64,000 nt of DNA from Cupriavidus pinatubonensis (GTDB lineage: Bacteria; Pseudomonadota; Gammaproteobacteria; Burkholderiales; Burkholderiaceae). Shown one piece after another: positions 30,527-40,559 of this stretch. Where the stretch lies: positions 124,001-188,000 of the forward strand of contig NZ_CP080767.1 of NCBI RefSeq assembly GCF_019602855.1, read 5' to 3'. A program made the translations under genes and the position numbers. Each line of letters begins with the position of its first letter. Positions within the stretch are counted from its first letter, which is position 1. Under the pieces are notes generated by a model. The model was not told the DNA's origin, made no database searches, and worked only from the letters and a program-made list of their open reading frames with translations.

Positions 30527-30982
30527 ATGGCAGCCACACACGTTTCCGGATCACCCGCCAGCCCGGTCACCTATACGATCACCGATCTTGCGCGCGAGTT
30601 CGATGTCACGCCGCGTACGATCCGGTTTTATGAAGACCAGGGCCTGCTCTCGCCTGAGCGAGCCGGGCCTGGCGGCCGCACGCGCGTATTCAACGGGCGC
30701 GAGCGCACCCGCCTGAAGCTCGCGCTGCGCGGCAAAAGGTTGGGGCTTACTCTCAATGAGATCCGCGAAATTCTGGATCTCTACGAGTCTCCGCGCAACA
30801 CCGCGCCGCAGCTCGAACGCTTCCTCGACGCATTGGCCGGGCACCGCGCCGCGCTCGAGCGTCAGCTCGAAGACCTGCAGGCGCAGCTCGCCGAGATCGA
30901 TCAGCATGAGAAGCAGTGCAAGGCACTGCTTGAAGCCCAGCGGGCGCACGGCAATGCTCCGGCCAAGCATGAACCTGCCTGA
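30527..30982 (+). CDS. liuR: MerR-family regulator, LiuR-like
   Basis: The 151-residue protein has a MerR HTH (YTITDLAREFDVTPRTIRFYEDQGLLSPERAG) and a coiled-coil dimerisation helix (about 85-140). No metal-ligand Cys pair is visible, so it is of the organic-effector type. It heads an isovaleryl-CoA/leucine gene set and is flanked by two related palindromes; LiuR regulators of leucine catabolism fit this context. The symbol is an inference from context. Confidence 0.75.
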   Translation: MAATHVSGSPASPVTYTITDLAREFDVTPRTIRFYEDQGLLSPERAGPGGRTRVFNGRERTRLKLALRGKRLGLTLNEIREILDLYESPRNTAPQLERFLDALAGHRAALERQLEDLQAQLAEIDQHEKQCKALLEAQRAHGNAPAKHEPA

Positions 30983-31017
30983 CGCTGCACTTGTGGCGCG
31001 TCAGCGCACCACTACTG

Positions 31018-31046
31018 ATTGACGTTTACGTAAACGTCAATAGAAT
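31018..31046 (+). promoter_or_regulatory. LiuR-type operator/promoter before the liu operon
   Basis: A perfect 24-bp palindrome (31018-31041; arm ATTGACGTTTAC) lies between TTGACG (31019) and TAGAAT (31041-31046), 16-base spacer. Placement of the palindrome between the promoter elements is MerR-like. Confidence 0.65.
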
Positions 31047-31075
31047 ACTCCGGACAACCTCACCACGGAGCCGCC

Positions 31076-31555
31076 ATGACGCAGGACCTTGAAGCCGCAG
31101 CTGTCCCCGCCCAGCCCGAGCAGTTGTCGGCGGCTCGTGTGGACACCATTGCCACGAGCTTTGCCCGCCAAGGCCTGATGACGACCTTCGGTGCAAGCCT
31201 GGCCCGCGTCGAGCGCGGCGAGGTCGAAATCGCCATGCCCTGGTCCGAAGGCGTGACCCAGCAGCACGGCTTCTTCCACGGTGGCGTGGTCGGCGCACTG
31301 GCCGACAGCGCGTGCGGGTATGCGGCGCTGAGCCTGGTCGCTGACGGCGAGGCGGGCCTGACCGCCGAATACAAGATCAACCTGCTGTCCCCGGCGCAGG
31401 GCGAACGCCTGATAGCCGTGGGGCGCGTGCTCAAGCCCGGCCGTACGCTGATCGTGGCCCAGGGCGATGTCTTTGTCGAACAACAGGGTCGCCGCAAGCT
31501 CGTGGCGACCATGCTGATGACGCTTTGCGTCGTGCGTACGCTCGGACACGTCTGA
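31076..31555 (+). CDS. PaaI-type hotdog thioesterase
   Basis: The 159-residue protein has the hotdog-fold pattern of PaaI thioesterases: GVTQQHGFFHGGVVGALADSACGYAA with the catalytic-region His/Gly, and AEYKINLLSPAQG. Such enzymes hydrolyse acyl-CoA thioesters, here possibly relieving build-up of leucine-derived acyl-CoAs. It is the first gene after the LiuR-type promoter, 45 bases before liuA. Confidence 0.85.
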   Translation: MTQDLEAAAVPAQPEQLSAARVDTIATSFARQGLMTTFGASLARVERGEVEIAMPWSEGVTQQHGFFHGGVVGALADSACGYAALSLVADGEAGLTAEYKINLLSPAQGERLIAVGRVLKPGRTLIVAQGDVFVEQQGRRKLVATMLMTLCVVRTLGHV

Positions 31556-31600
31556 CACGCGCCGAACCGCTGCTGCCAACAAGACCCCAAGGAGACCACC

Positions 31601-32782
31601 ATGACCGAACTGCCTGGCCTGAAATTCGACCTGGGCGATGACATCGAGATGCTGCGCGGTGCCGTGCGCGACTGGGCGCAGGCGGAGCTGGCGCCGCGCG
31701 CGGGCGAGATCGACCGCACCGACCAGTTTCCGATGGACGCCTGGAAGAAGATGGGCGACCTCGGCGTGCTCGGCATCACCGTGGCCGAGGAGTACGGCGG
31801 CGCCAACATGGGCTACCTGGCCCACATGGTGGCGATGGAGGAAATCAGCCGTGCCTCGGCGTCGGTCGGCTTGTCCTATGGCGCGCATTCGAACCTGTGC
31901 GTGAATCAGATCCACCGCAACGGCACCGCCTCGCAGAAGGCCAAGTACCTGCCGAAGCTGGTGTCGGGCGAGTGGATCGGCGCGCTCGCGATGAGCGAGC
32001 CCAATGCCGGCTCCGACGTCGTCAGCATGAAGCTGCGCGCCGATTTCAAAGGCGACCGCTTCGTGCTCAACGGCACCAAGATGTGGATCACGAACGGCCC
32101 GGATTGCGACGTGCTGGTCGTCTACGCCAAGACGGAACCGGACCTCGGCGCGCGCGGCATGACCGCGTTCATCGTCGAGAAGGGCATGAAGGGCTTCTCG
32201 GTCGCGCAGAAGCTGGACAAGCTCGGCATGCGGGGGTCGCACACCGGCGAACTGGTGTTCGAGGACGTGGAGGTGCCGGTCGAGAACATACTTGGCGGCG
32301 AGAACAGCGGCGCCAAGGTACTGATGAGCGGTCTCGACTACGAACGCGCGGTGCTGTCGGGCGGCCCGATCGGCATCATGCAGGCGTGCATGGACGTGGT
32401 CACACCGTACATCCACGACCGCAAGCAGTTTGGCCAGAGCATCGGCGAATTCCAGCTGATCCAGGGCAAGGTCGCCGACATGTACACGACGCTGCAGGCA
32501 GCGCGCAGCTATCTGTACACAGTTGGCAAGAACCTGGATTCGCTCGGCAGCGAGCACGTGCGCCAGGTGCGCAAGGATTGCGCCGCCGTGATCCTGTACA
32601 CGGCGGAGAAGGCCACCTGGATGGCCGGCGAAACCGTGCAGATCCTGGGCGGCAACGGCTATATCAACGAATACCCGGCCGGGCGGCTGTGGCGCGATGC
32701 CAAGCTGTACGAGATTGGGGCCGGGACTTCAGAGATTCGGCGGATGCTGATCGGTCGGGAATTGTTTGCCGAGACGATGTGA
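31601..32782 (+). CDS. liuA: Isovaleryl-CoA dehydrogenase
   Basis: The 393-residue flavoprotein has acyl-CoA dehydrogenase signatures: [38 protein letters not shown], and the isovaleryl-type catalytic Glu in the mid-sequence [10 protein letters not shown] rather than near the C terminus. It converts isovaleryl-CoA to 3-methylcrotonyl-CoA with electrons passed to ETF. It follows a LiuR-type operator and liuB/liuD/liuE lie downstream in the window. Confidence 0.94.
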   Translation: MTELPGLKFDLGDDIEMLRGAVRDWAQAELAPRAGEIDRTDQFPMDAWKKMGDLGVLGITVAEEYGGANMGYLAHMVAMEEISRASASVGLSYGAHSNLCVNQIHRNGTASQKAKYLPKLVSGEWIGALAMSEPNAGSDVVSMKLRADFKGDRFVLNGTKMWITNGPDCDVLVVYAKTEPDLGARGMTAFIVEKGMKGFSVAQKLDKLGMRGSHTGELVFEDVEVPVENILGGENSGAKVLMSGLDYERAVLSGGPIGIMQACMDVVTPYIHDRKQFGQSIGEFQLIQGKVADMYTTLQAARSYLYTVGKNLDSLGSEHVRQVRKDCAAVILYTAEKATWMAGETVQILGGNGYINEYPAGRLWRDAKLYEIGAGTSEIRRMLIGRELFAETM

Positions 32783-32814
32783 TTCTGACGGCGCCTGGTA
32801 TCGCCGGGTTCCTC

Positions 32815-32836
32815 CCTCTCCCGTCAGCGGGAGAGG
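32815..32836. repeat. REP-like hairpin CCTCTCCCG after liuA
   Basis: Stem CCTCTCCCG/CGGGAGAGG with loop TCAG, 33 bases after the liuA stop. A degenerate relative lies at 36753-36778. Confidence 0.5.
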
Positions 32837-32906
32837 CGGAGCAAACCGGCGGCTATTCGGAAGGTATTCGCCACTGAGCACCCCAAATCGAGTCCCGAAA
32901 CCCATT

Positions 32907-32912
32907 TACAAT
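32907..32912 (+). promoter_or_regulatory. aceK: Candidate -10 of aceK
   Basis: TACAAT lies 37 bases before the aceK ATG at 32949. Confidence 0.3.
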
Positions 32913-32948
32913 CCCACTAGCCCCCGCCAGAACGCGTCCACTCGTCTC

Positions 32949-34775
32949 ATGTCCCACTTCCCCAAACTGCTCTCTTCGCAGATTGCCTTCGACGTGGCGC
33001 GGACCATGCTGGACGGGTTCGACAAGCATTACCGGCTATTCCGCGAGGTCAGCCGCCAGGCCAAGGTGAAATTCGAGGCCGGCGACTGGCATAGCCTGCA
33101 GCAGATGCAACGCGACCGCATCGCGTTCTACAACGAGCGCGTGCGCGAAACCAGCGTGATCCTCGAGGACGAGTACGACGCCGAGAATATCGAGGACGAG
33201 ATCTGGCAGCAGATCAAGCTGCACTACATCGGCCTGTTGACCAATCACCACCAGCCGGAGCTGGCCGAGACGTTCTTCAATTCGGTCTGCACGCGCCTGC
33301 TGCACCGCTCTTACTTCAACAACGACTTCATCTTCGTGCGCCCGGCGATCTCGACCGAGTACATCGAGAACGAGGAGTCGCCGACCAGGCCCACGTTCCG
33401 CGCCTACTACCCCGGCAGCCGGCAGGGCATGGCCGAGTGCTTCGAGCGGATCGTGCACAACTTCCAGCTGGAAACGCCGTTCGAAGACCTGCGCCGCGAC
33501 GTCGGCCATGTCGTGCGGGGCGTGGAGGAGCACTTCGGCGACTTCCGCATCGCGCCGAATTTCCAGATCCACGTGCTGTCGTCGCTGTTCTTCCGCAACA
33601 AGACGGCCTTCATCATCGGCCGCATCGTGAACGCCGATCGCACCTATCCGCTGGCGATTCCGATCGTGCACGGTCCGTCGGGCAAGCTGACACTGGACGC
33701 CGTGCTGCTCAAGAAGGTGCAGGTGCTGATCCTGTTCTCGTTCACGCACTCGTACTTCATGGTCGACATGGAAATTCCGTCGGCCTACGTGACCTTCCTG
33801 CGCGACATCATGCCGCGCAAGCCGCGCGCGGAGATCTACACCTCGCTCGGTTTGCAGAAGCAGGGCAAAAACCTGTTCTACCGCGATTTCCTCCATCACC
33901 TGCAGCATTCGTCGGACAAGTTCATCAGCGCGCCGGGCATCAAGGGGCTGGTGATGCTGGTGTTCACGCTGCCGTCGTATCCGTATGTGTTCAAGGTCAT
34001 CAAGGATTTCTACCCGGCGCCGAAGGAGACCACGCGCGAGCTGATCAAGTCCAAGTACCAGCTCGTCAAGCAGCACGACCGTGTCGGCCGCATGGCCGAC
34101 ACGCTGGAATACTCCAACGTGGCCTTTCCGCTGTCGCGTTTCGACGAGGACCTCGTGCGCGAGCTGGAACACCACGCGCCGTCGATGATCGAATACCAGC
34201 GCGGCAAGGACGGCGGCGAGGAGATCGTGGTGCGCCACGTCTACATCGAGCGCCGCATGACGCCGCTGAACATCTGGCTGCAGGAAGGCACCGACGAGCA
34301 ACTCGAGCACGGCATCATCGAATACGGCAATGCCATCAAGGAGCTGATCGCCGCTAACATCTTCCCGGGCGACATGCTGTACAAGAATTTCGGCGTAACG
34401 CGCCACGGCCGCGTGGTGTTCTACGACTACGACGAGATCGAGTACTTCACCGACTGCAATGTGCGCCGCGTGCCCCAGCCGCGCAACGAAGAGGAAGAAA
34501 TGTCGGGCGATATCTGGTACACCGTGCGGCCGCACGACATCTTTCCGGAGACGTTCCGTACTTTCCTGCTCGGGAACCCGCGCGTGCGCGAGGCGTTCCT
34601 GCGCCATCACGAAGATTTATTCGACCCTGCCATGTGGCAGAGCCATAAAGACCGGCTGCTGGCCGGACATGTTCATGACTTCTTTGCCTATCCCATTTCT
34701 GAACGCTTCATCAACCGCTACGGCACGGCTGCGCACGGCACGCCCGTCGCCAGTTTCGCAAGGAGAGTCGCATGA
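32949..34775 (+). CDS. aceK: Isocitrate dehydrogenase kinase/phosphatase
   Basis: The 608-residue protein matches AceK over its length: regulatory N-terminal half, then a kinase-like core ([67 protein letters not shown]). AceK phosphorylates ICDH to divert carbon to the glyoxylate shunt. Starts MSHFPKLL. It overlaps the carbonic anhydrase start by four bases; no aceA/aceB is adjacent, unlike enterobacteria. Confidence 0.95.
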   Translation: MSHFPKLLSSQIAFDVARTMLDGFDKHYRLFREVSRQAKVKFEAGDWHSLQQMQRDRIAFYNERVRETSVILEDEYDAENIEDEIWQQIKLHYIGLLTNHHQPELAETFFNSVCTRLLHRSYFNNDFIFVRPAISTEYIENEESPTRPTFRAYYPGSRQGMAECFERIVHNFQLETPFEDLRRDVGHVVRGVEEHFGDFRIAPNFQIHVLSSLFFRNKTAFIIGRIVNADRTYPLAIPIVHGPSGKLTLDAVLLKKVQVLILFSFTHSYFMVDMEIPSAYVTFLRDIMPRKPRAEIYTSLGLQKQGKNLFYRDFLHHLQHSSDKFISAPGIKGLVMLVFTLPSYPYVFKVIKDFYPAPKETTRELIKSKYQLVKQHDRVGRMADTLEYSNVAFPLSRFDEDLVRELEHHAPSMIEYQRGKDGGEEIVVRHVYIERRMTPLNIWLQEGTDEQLEHGIIEYGNAIKELIAANIFPGDMLYKNFGVTRHGRVVFYDYDEIEYFTDCNVRRVPQPRNEEEEMSGDIWYTVRPHDIFPETFRTFLLGNPRVREAFLRHHEDLFDPAMWQSHKDRLLAGHVHDFFAYPISERFINRYGTAAHGTPVASFARRVA

Positions 34776-35443
34776 GTGACGCTATCGCCCAGCTGTTCCG
34801 CAACAACCGCGAATGGGTCGACCGCGTCAACGCGGAAGATCCGACCTTCTTCATGCGCCTGGCCAACCAGCAGGCGCCGGAATACCTGTGGATCGGCTGC
34901 TCCGATTCGCGCGTGCCCGCCAACCAGATCCTTGGCCTGGCGCCGGGCGAGGTCTTCGTCCACCGCAATATCGCCAACGTGATCGCGCACAGCGACCTGA
35001 ACGCACTGTCGGTAATCCAGTTCGCCGTGGAAGTGCTCAAGGTGCGCCACATCACCGTGGTCGGCCACTATGGTTGCGGCGGCGTGAAGGTCGCGCTTAA
35101 GCGCGAGCGCATCGGCCTGGCTGACAACTGGCTGCGCCATGTGCGCGATGTGGCCGACAAGCACGAGGCCTATCTCGGCACCATCCTGCGCGAGGAAGAT
35201 GCGCACACGCGGCTGTGCGAGCTCAATGTCATCGAGCAGGTCAGCAACATCTGCCAGACCACCGTGCTGCAGGACGCGTGGTCGCGCGGACAGGCTGTGA
35301 CGGTGCACGGCTGGATCTATGGCGTCTCCGACGGCCTGCTGCGCGACCTCGGCATGGCTGCGAGCAACAACGACGAACTGCACGAGCAGCTCGCCGCGGC
35401 CTACCGACAGTTCGGCGATCCGCCGCAGGCCTCCATCCGCTGA
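34772..35443 (+). CDS. can: Beta-class carbonic anhydrase
   Basis: The 223-residue protein has the zinc site CSDSRVPA (Cys, Asp-Arg dyad) and HYGCGG (His, Cys), with the standard beta-CA length. It interconverts CO2 and bicarbonate. It overlaps aceK by four bases, and bicarbonate is a substrate of the methylcrotonyl-CoA carboxylase encoded further along, which may explain its position. Confidence 0.94.
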   Translation: MSDAIAQLFRNNREWVDRVNAEDPTFFMRLANQQAPEYLWIGCSDSRVPANQILGLAPGEVFVHRNIANVIAHSDLNALSVIQFAVEVLKVRHITVVGHYGCGGVKVALKRERIGLADNWLRHVRDVADKHEAYLGTILREEDAHTRLCELNVIEQVSNICQTTVLQDAWSRGQAVTVHGWIYGVSDGLLRDLGMAASNNDELHEQLAAAYRQFGDPPQASIR

Positions 35444-35553
35444 ACGTGCGCGGCATCATGTAGTCATCGAATCAAACACCGTCGTTTCCGTGCGCGTACC
35501 CTTACCCGCACGGAGCGACGGTGGTGAAGCATACCGATATCAGGAGAACAGAC

Positions 35554-36735
35554 ATGCAAGACCCGATCGTCATCGTTTCCGCCGCCCGCACCCCCATGGC
35601 GGCTTTCCAGGGCGAGTTCGCATCGCTGACGGCGCCGCAGCTCGGCGCGGTCGCCATCCGCGCCGCAGTGGAACGCGCAGGCATCAAGCCCGAACAGGTC
35701 GAGGAAGTGGTGTTCGGCTGCGTGTTGCCGGCCGGTCAGGGCCAGGCGCCCGCACGACAGGCGGCGCTCGGCGCGGGTCTGCCGCTCAGCGTTGGCTGCA
35801 CCACCGTCAACAAGATGTGCGGCTCGGGCATGCGTGCGGCCATGAACGTCTATGACGGGCTGGTGGCGGGCTCGTTCGACATCGCCGTTGCCGGCGGCAT
35901 GGAGAGCATGACCAACGCGCCGTACCTGATCCCGAAGGGGCGCGGCGGTTACCGCATCGGCCACGGCATGATCTATGACCACATGATGCTCGACGGCCTC
36001 GAAGACGCGTACGACAAGGGCCGCGCGATGGGTACCTTCGGCGAAGACTGCGCCGCCAAGTACGGCTTCACGCGCGAGCAGCAGGACACCTTCGCGATCG
36101 AAAGCGTGCGCCGCGCGCAGCAGGCCACCGAGGCTGGCGACTTCCGCTGGGAGATCGCGCCGGTCACCGTGTCGGGCAAGGGCGGCGACACCGTCATCGA
36201 TACCGATGAAGGCCCGCGCCGCATCAAGACCGACAAGATCCCGTCGCTGAAGCCGGCGTTCGCCAAGGACGGCACCATCACCGCCGCATCGTCGTCGTCG
36301 ATCAACGACGGCGCCTCGGCGCTCGTGATGATGCGCGAATCGACCGCCAAGAAACTGGGCCTGCAGCCCATCGCACGCATGCTTGGCCACACCACGCACG
36401 CGCAGGCGCCGGGCTGGTTCACCACCGCACCGGTCGAGGCCATGGCCAAGCTGTACCGCAAGCTGGACTGGACCACCGACAGCATCGACCTGTTCGAGAT
36501 CAACGAGGCCTTCGCCGTGGTGCCGATGGCTGCGATGCACGACCTCAAGATTCCGCGCGAGAAGGTCAATATCCACGGCGGCGCGTGTGCGCTGGGCCAT
36601 CCGATCGGCGCCTCGGGCGCACGCATCATGACCACGCTGATCGGCGCGCTGCGCAAGACGGGCGGCAAGCGTGGCGTGGCCAGCCTGTGCATTGGTGGCG
36701 GAGAGGCGACGGCGGTTGGTATCGAGATCGTCTGA
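35554..36735 (+). CDS. Acetyl-CoA acetyltransferase (thiolase)
   Basis: The 393-residue protein has the thiolase nucleophile Cys (NKMCGSGMRA, near residue 90), NIHGGACALGHPIGASGAR (His) and the final CIGGGEA Cys. It interconverts acetoacetyl-CoA and two acetyl-CoA, fitting the end of leucine breakdown (acetoacetate). Starts MQDPIVIVSAARTPMAAF after AGGAGA. It may also serve PHB synthesis, but phaA itself is usually beside phaC/phaB. Confidence 0.93.
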   Translation: MQDPIVIVSAARTPMAAFQGEFASLTAPQLGAVAIRAAVERAGIKPEQVEEVVFGCVLPAGQGQAPARQAALGAGLPLSVGCTTVNKMCGSGMRAAMNVYDGLVAGSFDIAVAGGMESMTNAPYLIPKGRGGYRIGHGMIYDHMMLDGLEDAYDKGRAMGTFGEDCAAKYGFTREQQDTFAIESVRRAQQATEAGDFRWEIAPVTVSGKGGDTVIDTDEGPRRIKTDKIPSLKPAFAKDGTITAASSSSINDGASALVMMRESTAKKLGLQPIARMLGHTTHAQAPGWFTTAPVEAMAKLYRKLDWTTDSIDLFEINEAFAVVPMAAMHDLKIPREKVNIHGGACALGHPIGASGARIMTTLIGALRKTGGKRGVASLCIGGGEATAVGIEIV

Positions 36736-36752
36736 TTCAACCCAGCATGTTC

Positions 36753-36778
36753 CCCCTCTCCCGCTTGCGAAAGAGGGG
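36753..36778. repeat. REP-like hairpin after the thiolase gene
   Basis: CCCCTCT/AGAGGGG arms around CCCGCTTGCGAA resemble the 32815 copy, with a damaged stem. Confidence 0.4.
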
Positions 36779-36821
36779 CCAAACAACCCGATCATCTGAA
36801 CCTCGCCTGAGGAGATAACCC

Positions 36822-37502
36822 TTGCCAACCGCACTCATCCTCGGTGCCTCGCGCGGCATCGGTCTTGAATTCGTACGCCAGTACCGAGCCGACGGCTGGC
36901 GCGTCATCGCGGCGGCGCGTACGCCCGAAGGCGTCGCGGCGCTGAAGGCGCTCGGCGCCGAAGCGCATCAGGCCGATCTGACCGATCCCGGTGCGGTGGC
37001 AGGGCTCGGCTGGAAGCTTGATGGCGAATCGCTCGATGTCGCCATCTACAACGCCGGCGTGCTCGGCCCGCGCACCGAAGGCGCGCAGCCGGTCACGCGC
37101 GAGGACTTCGACCGCGTGATGCACGTGAACGTGCTCGGCCCGATGATGGCATTGCCGCTGGTGCTGCCCTACGTCGAAACCGGACAGGGCGGACACGGCG
37201 GTGTGCTCGCGGTACTGTCGTCGCGCATGGGTAGCCTCGGCTCCATGGACAGCAACGGCAGCTGGCTGTATCGCGTGAGCAAGGCCGGCGTCAACGCGGC
37301 GCTGAAGTCCGTGGCACTCGACGCCCGCCATGCCACCTGCGTGGCGCTACATCCGGGCTGGGTGCAGACCGACATGGGTGGCAAGGGCGCCGACCTCACG
37401 CCGCAGCAGAGCGTGAAGGGCTTGCGCCAGGTGCTGGCTGGCGCCAAGCGCCGTGACAACGGCAGCTTCTTCAATTACGACGGCACCCCGATCCCCTGGT
37501 AA
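36822..37502 (+). CDS. SDR-family protein with TTG start
   Basis: The 226-residue protein starts at TTG 36822 after GAGGAGA. It has the cofactor motif GASRGIG, NAG (YNAGVLGP) and a Tyr-Lys segment (YRVSKAGVNAALK), similar to C-factor-like short SDRs. Substrate unknown. It lies between the thiolase and an acyl-CoA dehydrogenase and may be part of their transcript. Confidence 0.85.
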   Translation: MPTALILGASRGIGLEFVRQYRADGWRVIAAARTPEGVAALKALGAEAHQADLTDPGAVAGLGWKLDGESLDVAIYNAGVLGPRTEGAQPVTREDFDRVMHVNVLGPMMALPLVLPYVETGQGGHGGVLAVLSSRMGSLGSMDSNGSWLYRVSKAGVNAALKSVALDARHATCVALHPGWVQTDMGGKGADLTPQQSVKGLRQVLAGAKRRDNGSFFNYDGTPIPW

Positions 37503-37535
37503 GCGCGGGCCCGACTCATCGAACAAAGACACGAC

Positions 37536-38666
37536 ATGCTGCTGACATCCGAACACGAAATGATTCGCGACGCCGTGCGCCAGTTCGCGCAAGAGGTGAT
37601 CGCGCCGCAGGCCGCGCAGTGGGATCGCGACAAGACCTTCCCGAAAGACGTGCACCGCGAGCTGGCCGGACTCGGCGCCTACGGGGTGGCCGTGCCGGAA
37701 GCCTACGGCGGCGCGGGGCTGGACTACCTGTCGCTGGCGCTGATCCTCGAAGAGATCGCCGCGGGCGATGGCGGCACGTCGACCGTCATCAGCGTGAACA
37801 ACTGCCCCGTGTGCAGCATGATGATGGCGTTCGCCAATGAAGCGCAGAAGCAGCAGTGGCTGGTGCCGCTGGCGCGCGGTGAGATGCTCGGCGCGTTCTG
37901 CCTGACCGAGCCGCACGTGGGGTCGGATGCTTCGGCATTGCGCACGACCGCCGTGCGCGATGGCGACCACTACGTGCTCAATGGCGTGAAGCAGTTCATC
38001 ACCAGCGGACAGAACGCGGATGTGGCCATCGTCCTGGCCGTGACCGACAAGGCCGCCGGCAAGCGCGGTATCAGCGCGTTCCTGGTGCCGACGAACACGC
38101 CGGGCTACATCGTGGCGCGTCTGGAAGACAAGCTCGGCCAGCATTCGTCGGATACCGCGCAGATCGTGTTCGAGGACTGCCGCGTGCCAGCCGCCAATAT
38201 GCTCGGCGATGAAGGCGCTGGCTACAAGATGGCGCTGTCGGGGCTCGAAGGCGGGCGCATCGGTATTGCCTCGCAAAGCATCGGCATGGCACGTGCGGCG
38301 TTCGACGCGGCGCTGGCGTATGCCAAGGAGCGCGAGAGCTTCGGCCAGCCGCTGTTCCAGCACCAGGCCGTGCAGTTCCGTCTGGCCGATATGGCCACGC
38401 GCATCGACGTGGCGCGCCAGATGGTCTGGCACGCCGCTTCGCTCAAGGATGCCGGCCGGCCCTGCCTGAAGGAAGCCGCCATGGCCAAGCTCTTTGCCAG
38501 CGAGATGGCCGAGAAGGTTTGCTCCGACGCCATCCAGGTGTTCGGCGGCTATGGCTATGTCAGCGACTTCCCGGTCGAGCGCATCTACCGCGACGTGCGT
38601 GTGTGCCAGATCTACGAAGGCACCAGCGATATCCAGAAGATCCTGATCGCCCGCGCACTGGCGTAG
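37536..38666 (+). CDS. Acyl-CoA dehydrogenase (short/branched-chain type)
   Basis: The 376-residue flavoprotein has [13 protein letters not shown], the FAD segment [12 protein letters not shown], and the C-terminal catalytic Glu in [18 protein letters not shown]. This Glu position is that of short- and medium-chain enzymes, unlike the isovaleryl enzyme at 31601. Substrate may be butyryl- or isobutyryl-CoA. It follows the SDR by 33 bases. Confidence 0.9.
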   Translation: MLLTSEHEMIRDAVRQFAQEVIAPQAAQWDRDKTFPKDVHRELAGLGAYGVAVPEAYGGAGLDYLSLALILEEIAAGDGGTSTVISVNNCPVCSMMMAFANEAQKQQWLVPLARGEMLGAFCLTEPHVGSDASALRTTAVRDGDHYVLNGVKQFITSGQNADVAIVLAVTDKAAGKRGISAFLVPTNTPGYIVARLEDKLGQHSSDTAQIVFEDCRVPAANMLGDEGAGYKMALSGLEGGRIGIASQSIGMARAAFDAALAYAKERESFGQPLFQHQAVQFRLADMATRIDVARQMVWHAASLKDAGRPCLKEAAMAKLFASEMAEKVCSDAIQVFGGYGYVSDFPVERIYRDVRVCQIYEGTSDIQKILIARALA

Positions 38667-38694
38667 CCGCGACGCGCGGACACGCGTACCATGG

Positions 38695-38738
38695 GGCTTG
38701 GGAAGCACGGCCAGGCGTCCTGGAGGCTTCCCCAAGCC
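38695..38738 (+). terminator. Branched hairpin after the acyl-CoA dehydrogenase gene
   Basis: GGCTTGGGAAGC and GCTTCCCCAAGCC pair with one bulge and enclose an inner CCAGG/CCTGG stem. There is no T tract, so a terminator or processing signal is possible. Confidence 0.4.
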
Positions 38739-38767
38739 ATCCAACTCACGACAGAGGGCCCCCGTTC

Positions 38768-39427
38768 ATGACCGCTGCGATCGACTTCTACTTTGACTTC
38801 TCGTCGCCGTATGGCTACTTCGCCAGCACGCGCATCGACGAACTGGCGCAGAAGTACGGCCGCAATGTGGCCTGGCATCCGATCCTGCTTGGCGTGGTGT
38901 TCAAGACCACCGGCTCGTCACCGCTGCCGCAGATCCCCCTCAAGGGCGAGTACTGCTGGCGCGACTTCGAGCGCACCGCGCGCTTCCACGAGATCGAGTA
39001 CAAGCGCCCGACGCACTTTCCGCTGCCGACCACGCATGCCGCACGCGCCATGCTGTGGCTGCAGAACCATCACGGCGCCGATGTCGCCACGGCGTTCGCG
39101 AAGTCGGTCTACCACGCGCTGTTCGTGGACGACATCAATATCGCCGAGCCGGCGGAAATCTCGAAGCTGGCCGAACCGCTTGGCGTGGACGTGCACGCCA
39201 TGGATGCCGGCGCCACCAGCTACCAGATCAAGGACCAGCTCAAGGCGGAAATCGAAGTCGCCATGGCCAAGGGCGTGTTCGGCTCTCCGTTCGTAATCAT
39301 CGACGGCGAACCGTTCTGGGGCTTCGACCGGTTCAACCAGATTGAAGACCACCTGAAACGCGGCCGCCAGACCGAACTGCGCGCCGTGGCCAGCGTGGAC
39401 AGCAACAAGGAAAAGAAACCCGCATGA
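38768..39427 (+). CDS. 2-hydroxychromene-2-carboxylate isomerase-like (DsbA-fold, kappa-GST type)
   Basis: The 219-residue protein begins MTAAIDFYFDFSSPYGYFAS, the HCCA isomerase hallmark, with GSPFVIIDGEPFWGFDR near the C terminus (cis-Pro region). The family uses glutathione to isomerise ring-cleavage products, but many members are generic kappa-class GSTs. No naphthalene-pathway gene is near, so function is unassigned. It overlaps the HAD gene by four bases. Confidence 0.82.
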   Translation: MTAAIDFYFDFSSPYGYFASTRIDELAQKYGRNVAWHPILLGVVFKTTGSSPLPQIPLKGEYCWRDFERTARFHEIEYKRPTHFPLPTTHAARAMLWLQNHHGADVATAFAKSVYHALFVDDINIAEPAEISKLAEPLGVDVHAMDAGATSYQIKDQLKAEIEVAMAKGVFGSPFVIIDGEPFWGFDRFNQIEDHLKRGRQTELRAVASVDSNKEKKPA

Positions 39428-40131
39428 CTGCAGCAAACCGGGCCGATTCCGGCCTGACCTCCGGCCCATCCTCGCGTTTCGACTGTGTGATTTTCGACTG
39501 CGACGGCGTGCTCGTCGACAGCGAACCCATCGTCAACCGCGTGCTCAACGAAATGCTCAACGAGCTGGGCATCGCCATCTCGCTCGAGGATTCGACCAAG
39601 ATGTTCCTGGGGCGCGCGGTGCGCGAGGAACTCGGCAACATCGAACGCATGCGCGGCGCGCCGCTGCCGGAGAACTGGCTGTCGCACTGGCTCGTGCGGC
39701 GCAACCAGGTGCTCGAGGCCGAGGTGCAGAGCGTGCCCTTCGTACGTGAAGCGGTGTCTGCGATTGCCGCGACCGGCATGCCGGTGTGCGTGGCATCGGG
39801 CGCGGATCGTATCAAGGTCAAGCTGCAGCTCAAGCAAACAGGCCTGGTCGAACTGTTCCAGCAGGACGAGCGCGAGCATATCTTCTCGGCCACCGAGGTG
39901 GAGCGCAGCAAGCCGGCGCCGGACGTGTACCTGCTCGCGGCGCGTACCATGGGCGTGGAGCCGTCGCGCTGCGCGGTGATCGAAGACAGCCCGGCCGGCA
40001 TCACCGCCGGCGTGGCCGCGGGCATGACCGTGTTTGGCTACGCGGCGCGCAACGATGCCGCCATGCTGCGTGCTGCCGGCGCGCATCACCTGTTCACGGA
40101 TATGCGCGAACTGGCGGAGCTGCTCGGATGA
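39424..40131 (+). CDS. HAD-superfamily hydrolase (phosphoglycolate/beta-PGM-like)
   Basis: The 235-residue protein has HAD motif I VIFDCDGVLVDSEP, motif II CVASGA, and motif III/IV (ERSKPAPDVYLLA, VIEDSPAGITAG). It is a subfamily IA phosphatase with a helical cap; the substrate is a small phosphorylated metabolite that cannot be named. Its overlaps with both neighbours show an operon 38768-41248. Confidence 0.9.
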   Translation: MTAANRADSGLTSGPSSRFDCVIFDCDGVLVDSEPIVNRVLNEMLNELGIAISLEDSTKMFLGRAVREELGNIERMRGAPLPENWLSHWLVRRNQVLEAEVQSVPFVREAVSAIAATGMPVCVASGADRIKVKLQLKQTGLVELFQQDEREHIFSATEVERSKPAPDVYLLAARTMGVEPSRCAVIEDSPAGITAGVAAGMTVFGYAARNDAAMLRAAGAHHLFTDMRELAELLG

Positions 40132-40559
40132 GTGCCAGGCGCCCGCCCCGCGCCACGCCCACGCCGTGCCCGTGCGGCCTGGGCGCGGAATATGACGCGT
40201 GCTGCGGCCGCTATCACCGCGGCGACGCCGTGCCACCAAATGCCGAGGCGCTGATGCGCTCGCGCTATACCGCGTACGTCATGGGCAATATGGACTGGGT
40301 CCGACAGACCTGGCACCCGTCCACGTGCCCGGCCGACCTGTTGCCGGACACGGCGACGCGCTGGCTGGGCCTGTCGGTCAAGGCCCATTCGCAGCAGGAC
40401 GATACGCATGCCGAAGTGGAATTCGTGGCGCGCTACAAGGTAGGCGGGCGCGCCTGGCGGCTGCATGAGCGCAGCCGGTTCGTGCGCGAGCCGCGCGCGG
40501 CCGGCGAGCCGCCCGTGTGGCTCTATGTGGATGGCGACATGATCGGGGAGGCGTCATGA
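40128..40559 (+). CDS. YchJ-family (UPF0225) protein
   Basis: The 143-residue protein has the zinc-binding CPCGLG...CCGRYHRG of the SEC-C-like motif at the N terminus, followed by RYTAYVMG and a conserved domain seen in YchJ. Function unknown. It overlaps both the HAD and GST genes by four bases. Confidence 0.85.
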   Translation: MSARRPPRATPTPCPCGLGAEYDACCGRYHRGDAVPPNAEALMRSRYTAYVMGNMDWVRQTWHPSTCPADLLPDTATRWLGLSVKAHSQQDDTHAEVEFVARYKVGGRAWRLHERSRFVREPRAAGEPPVWLYVDGDMIGEAS

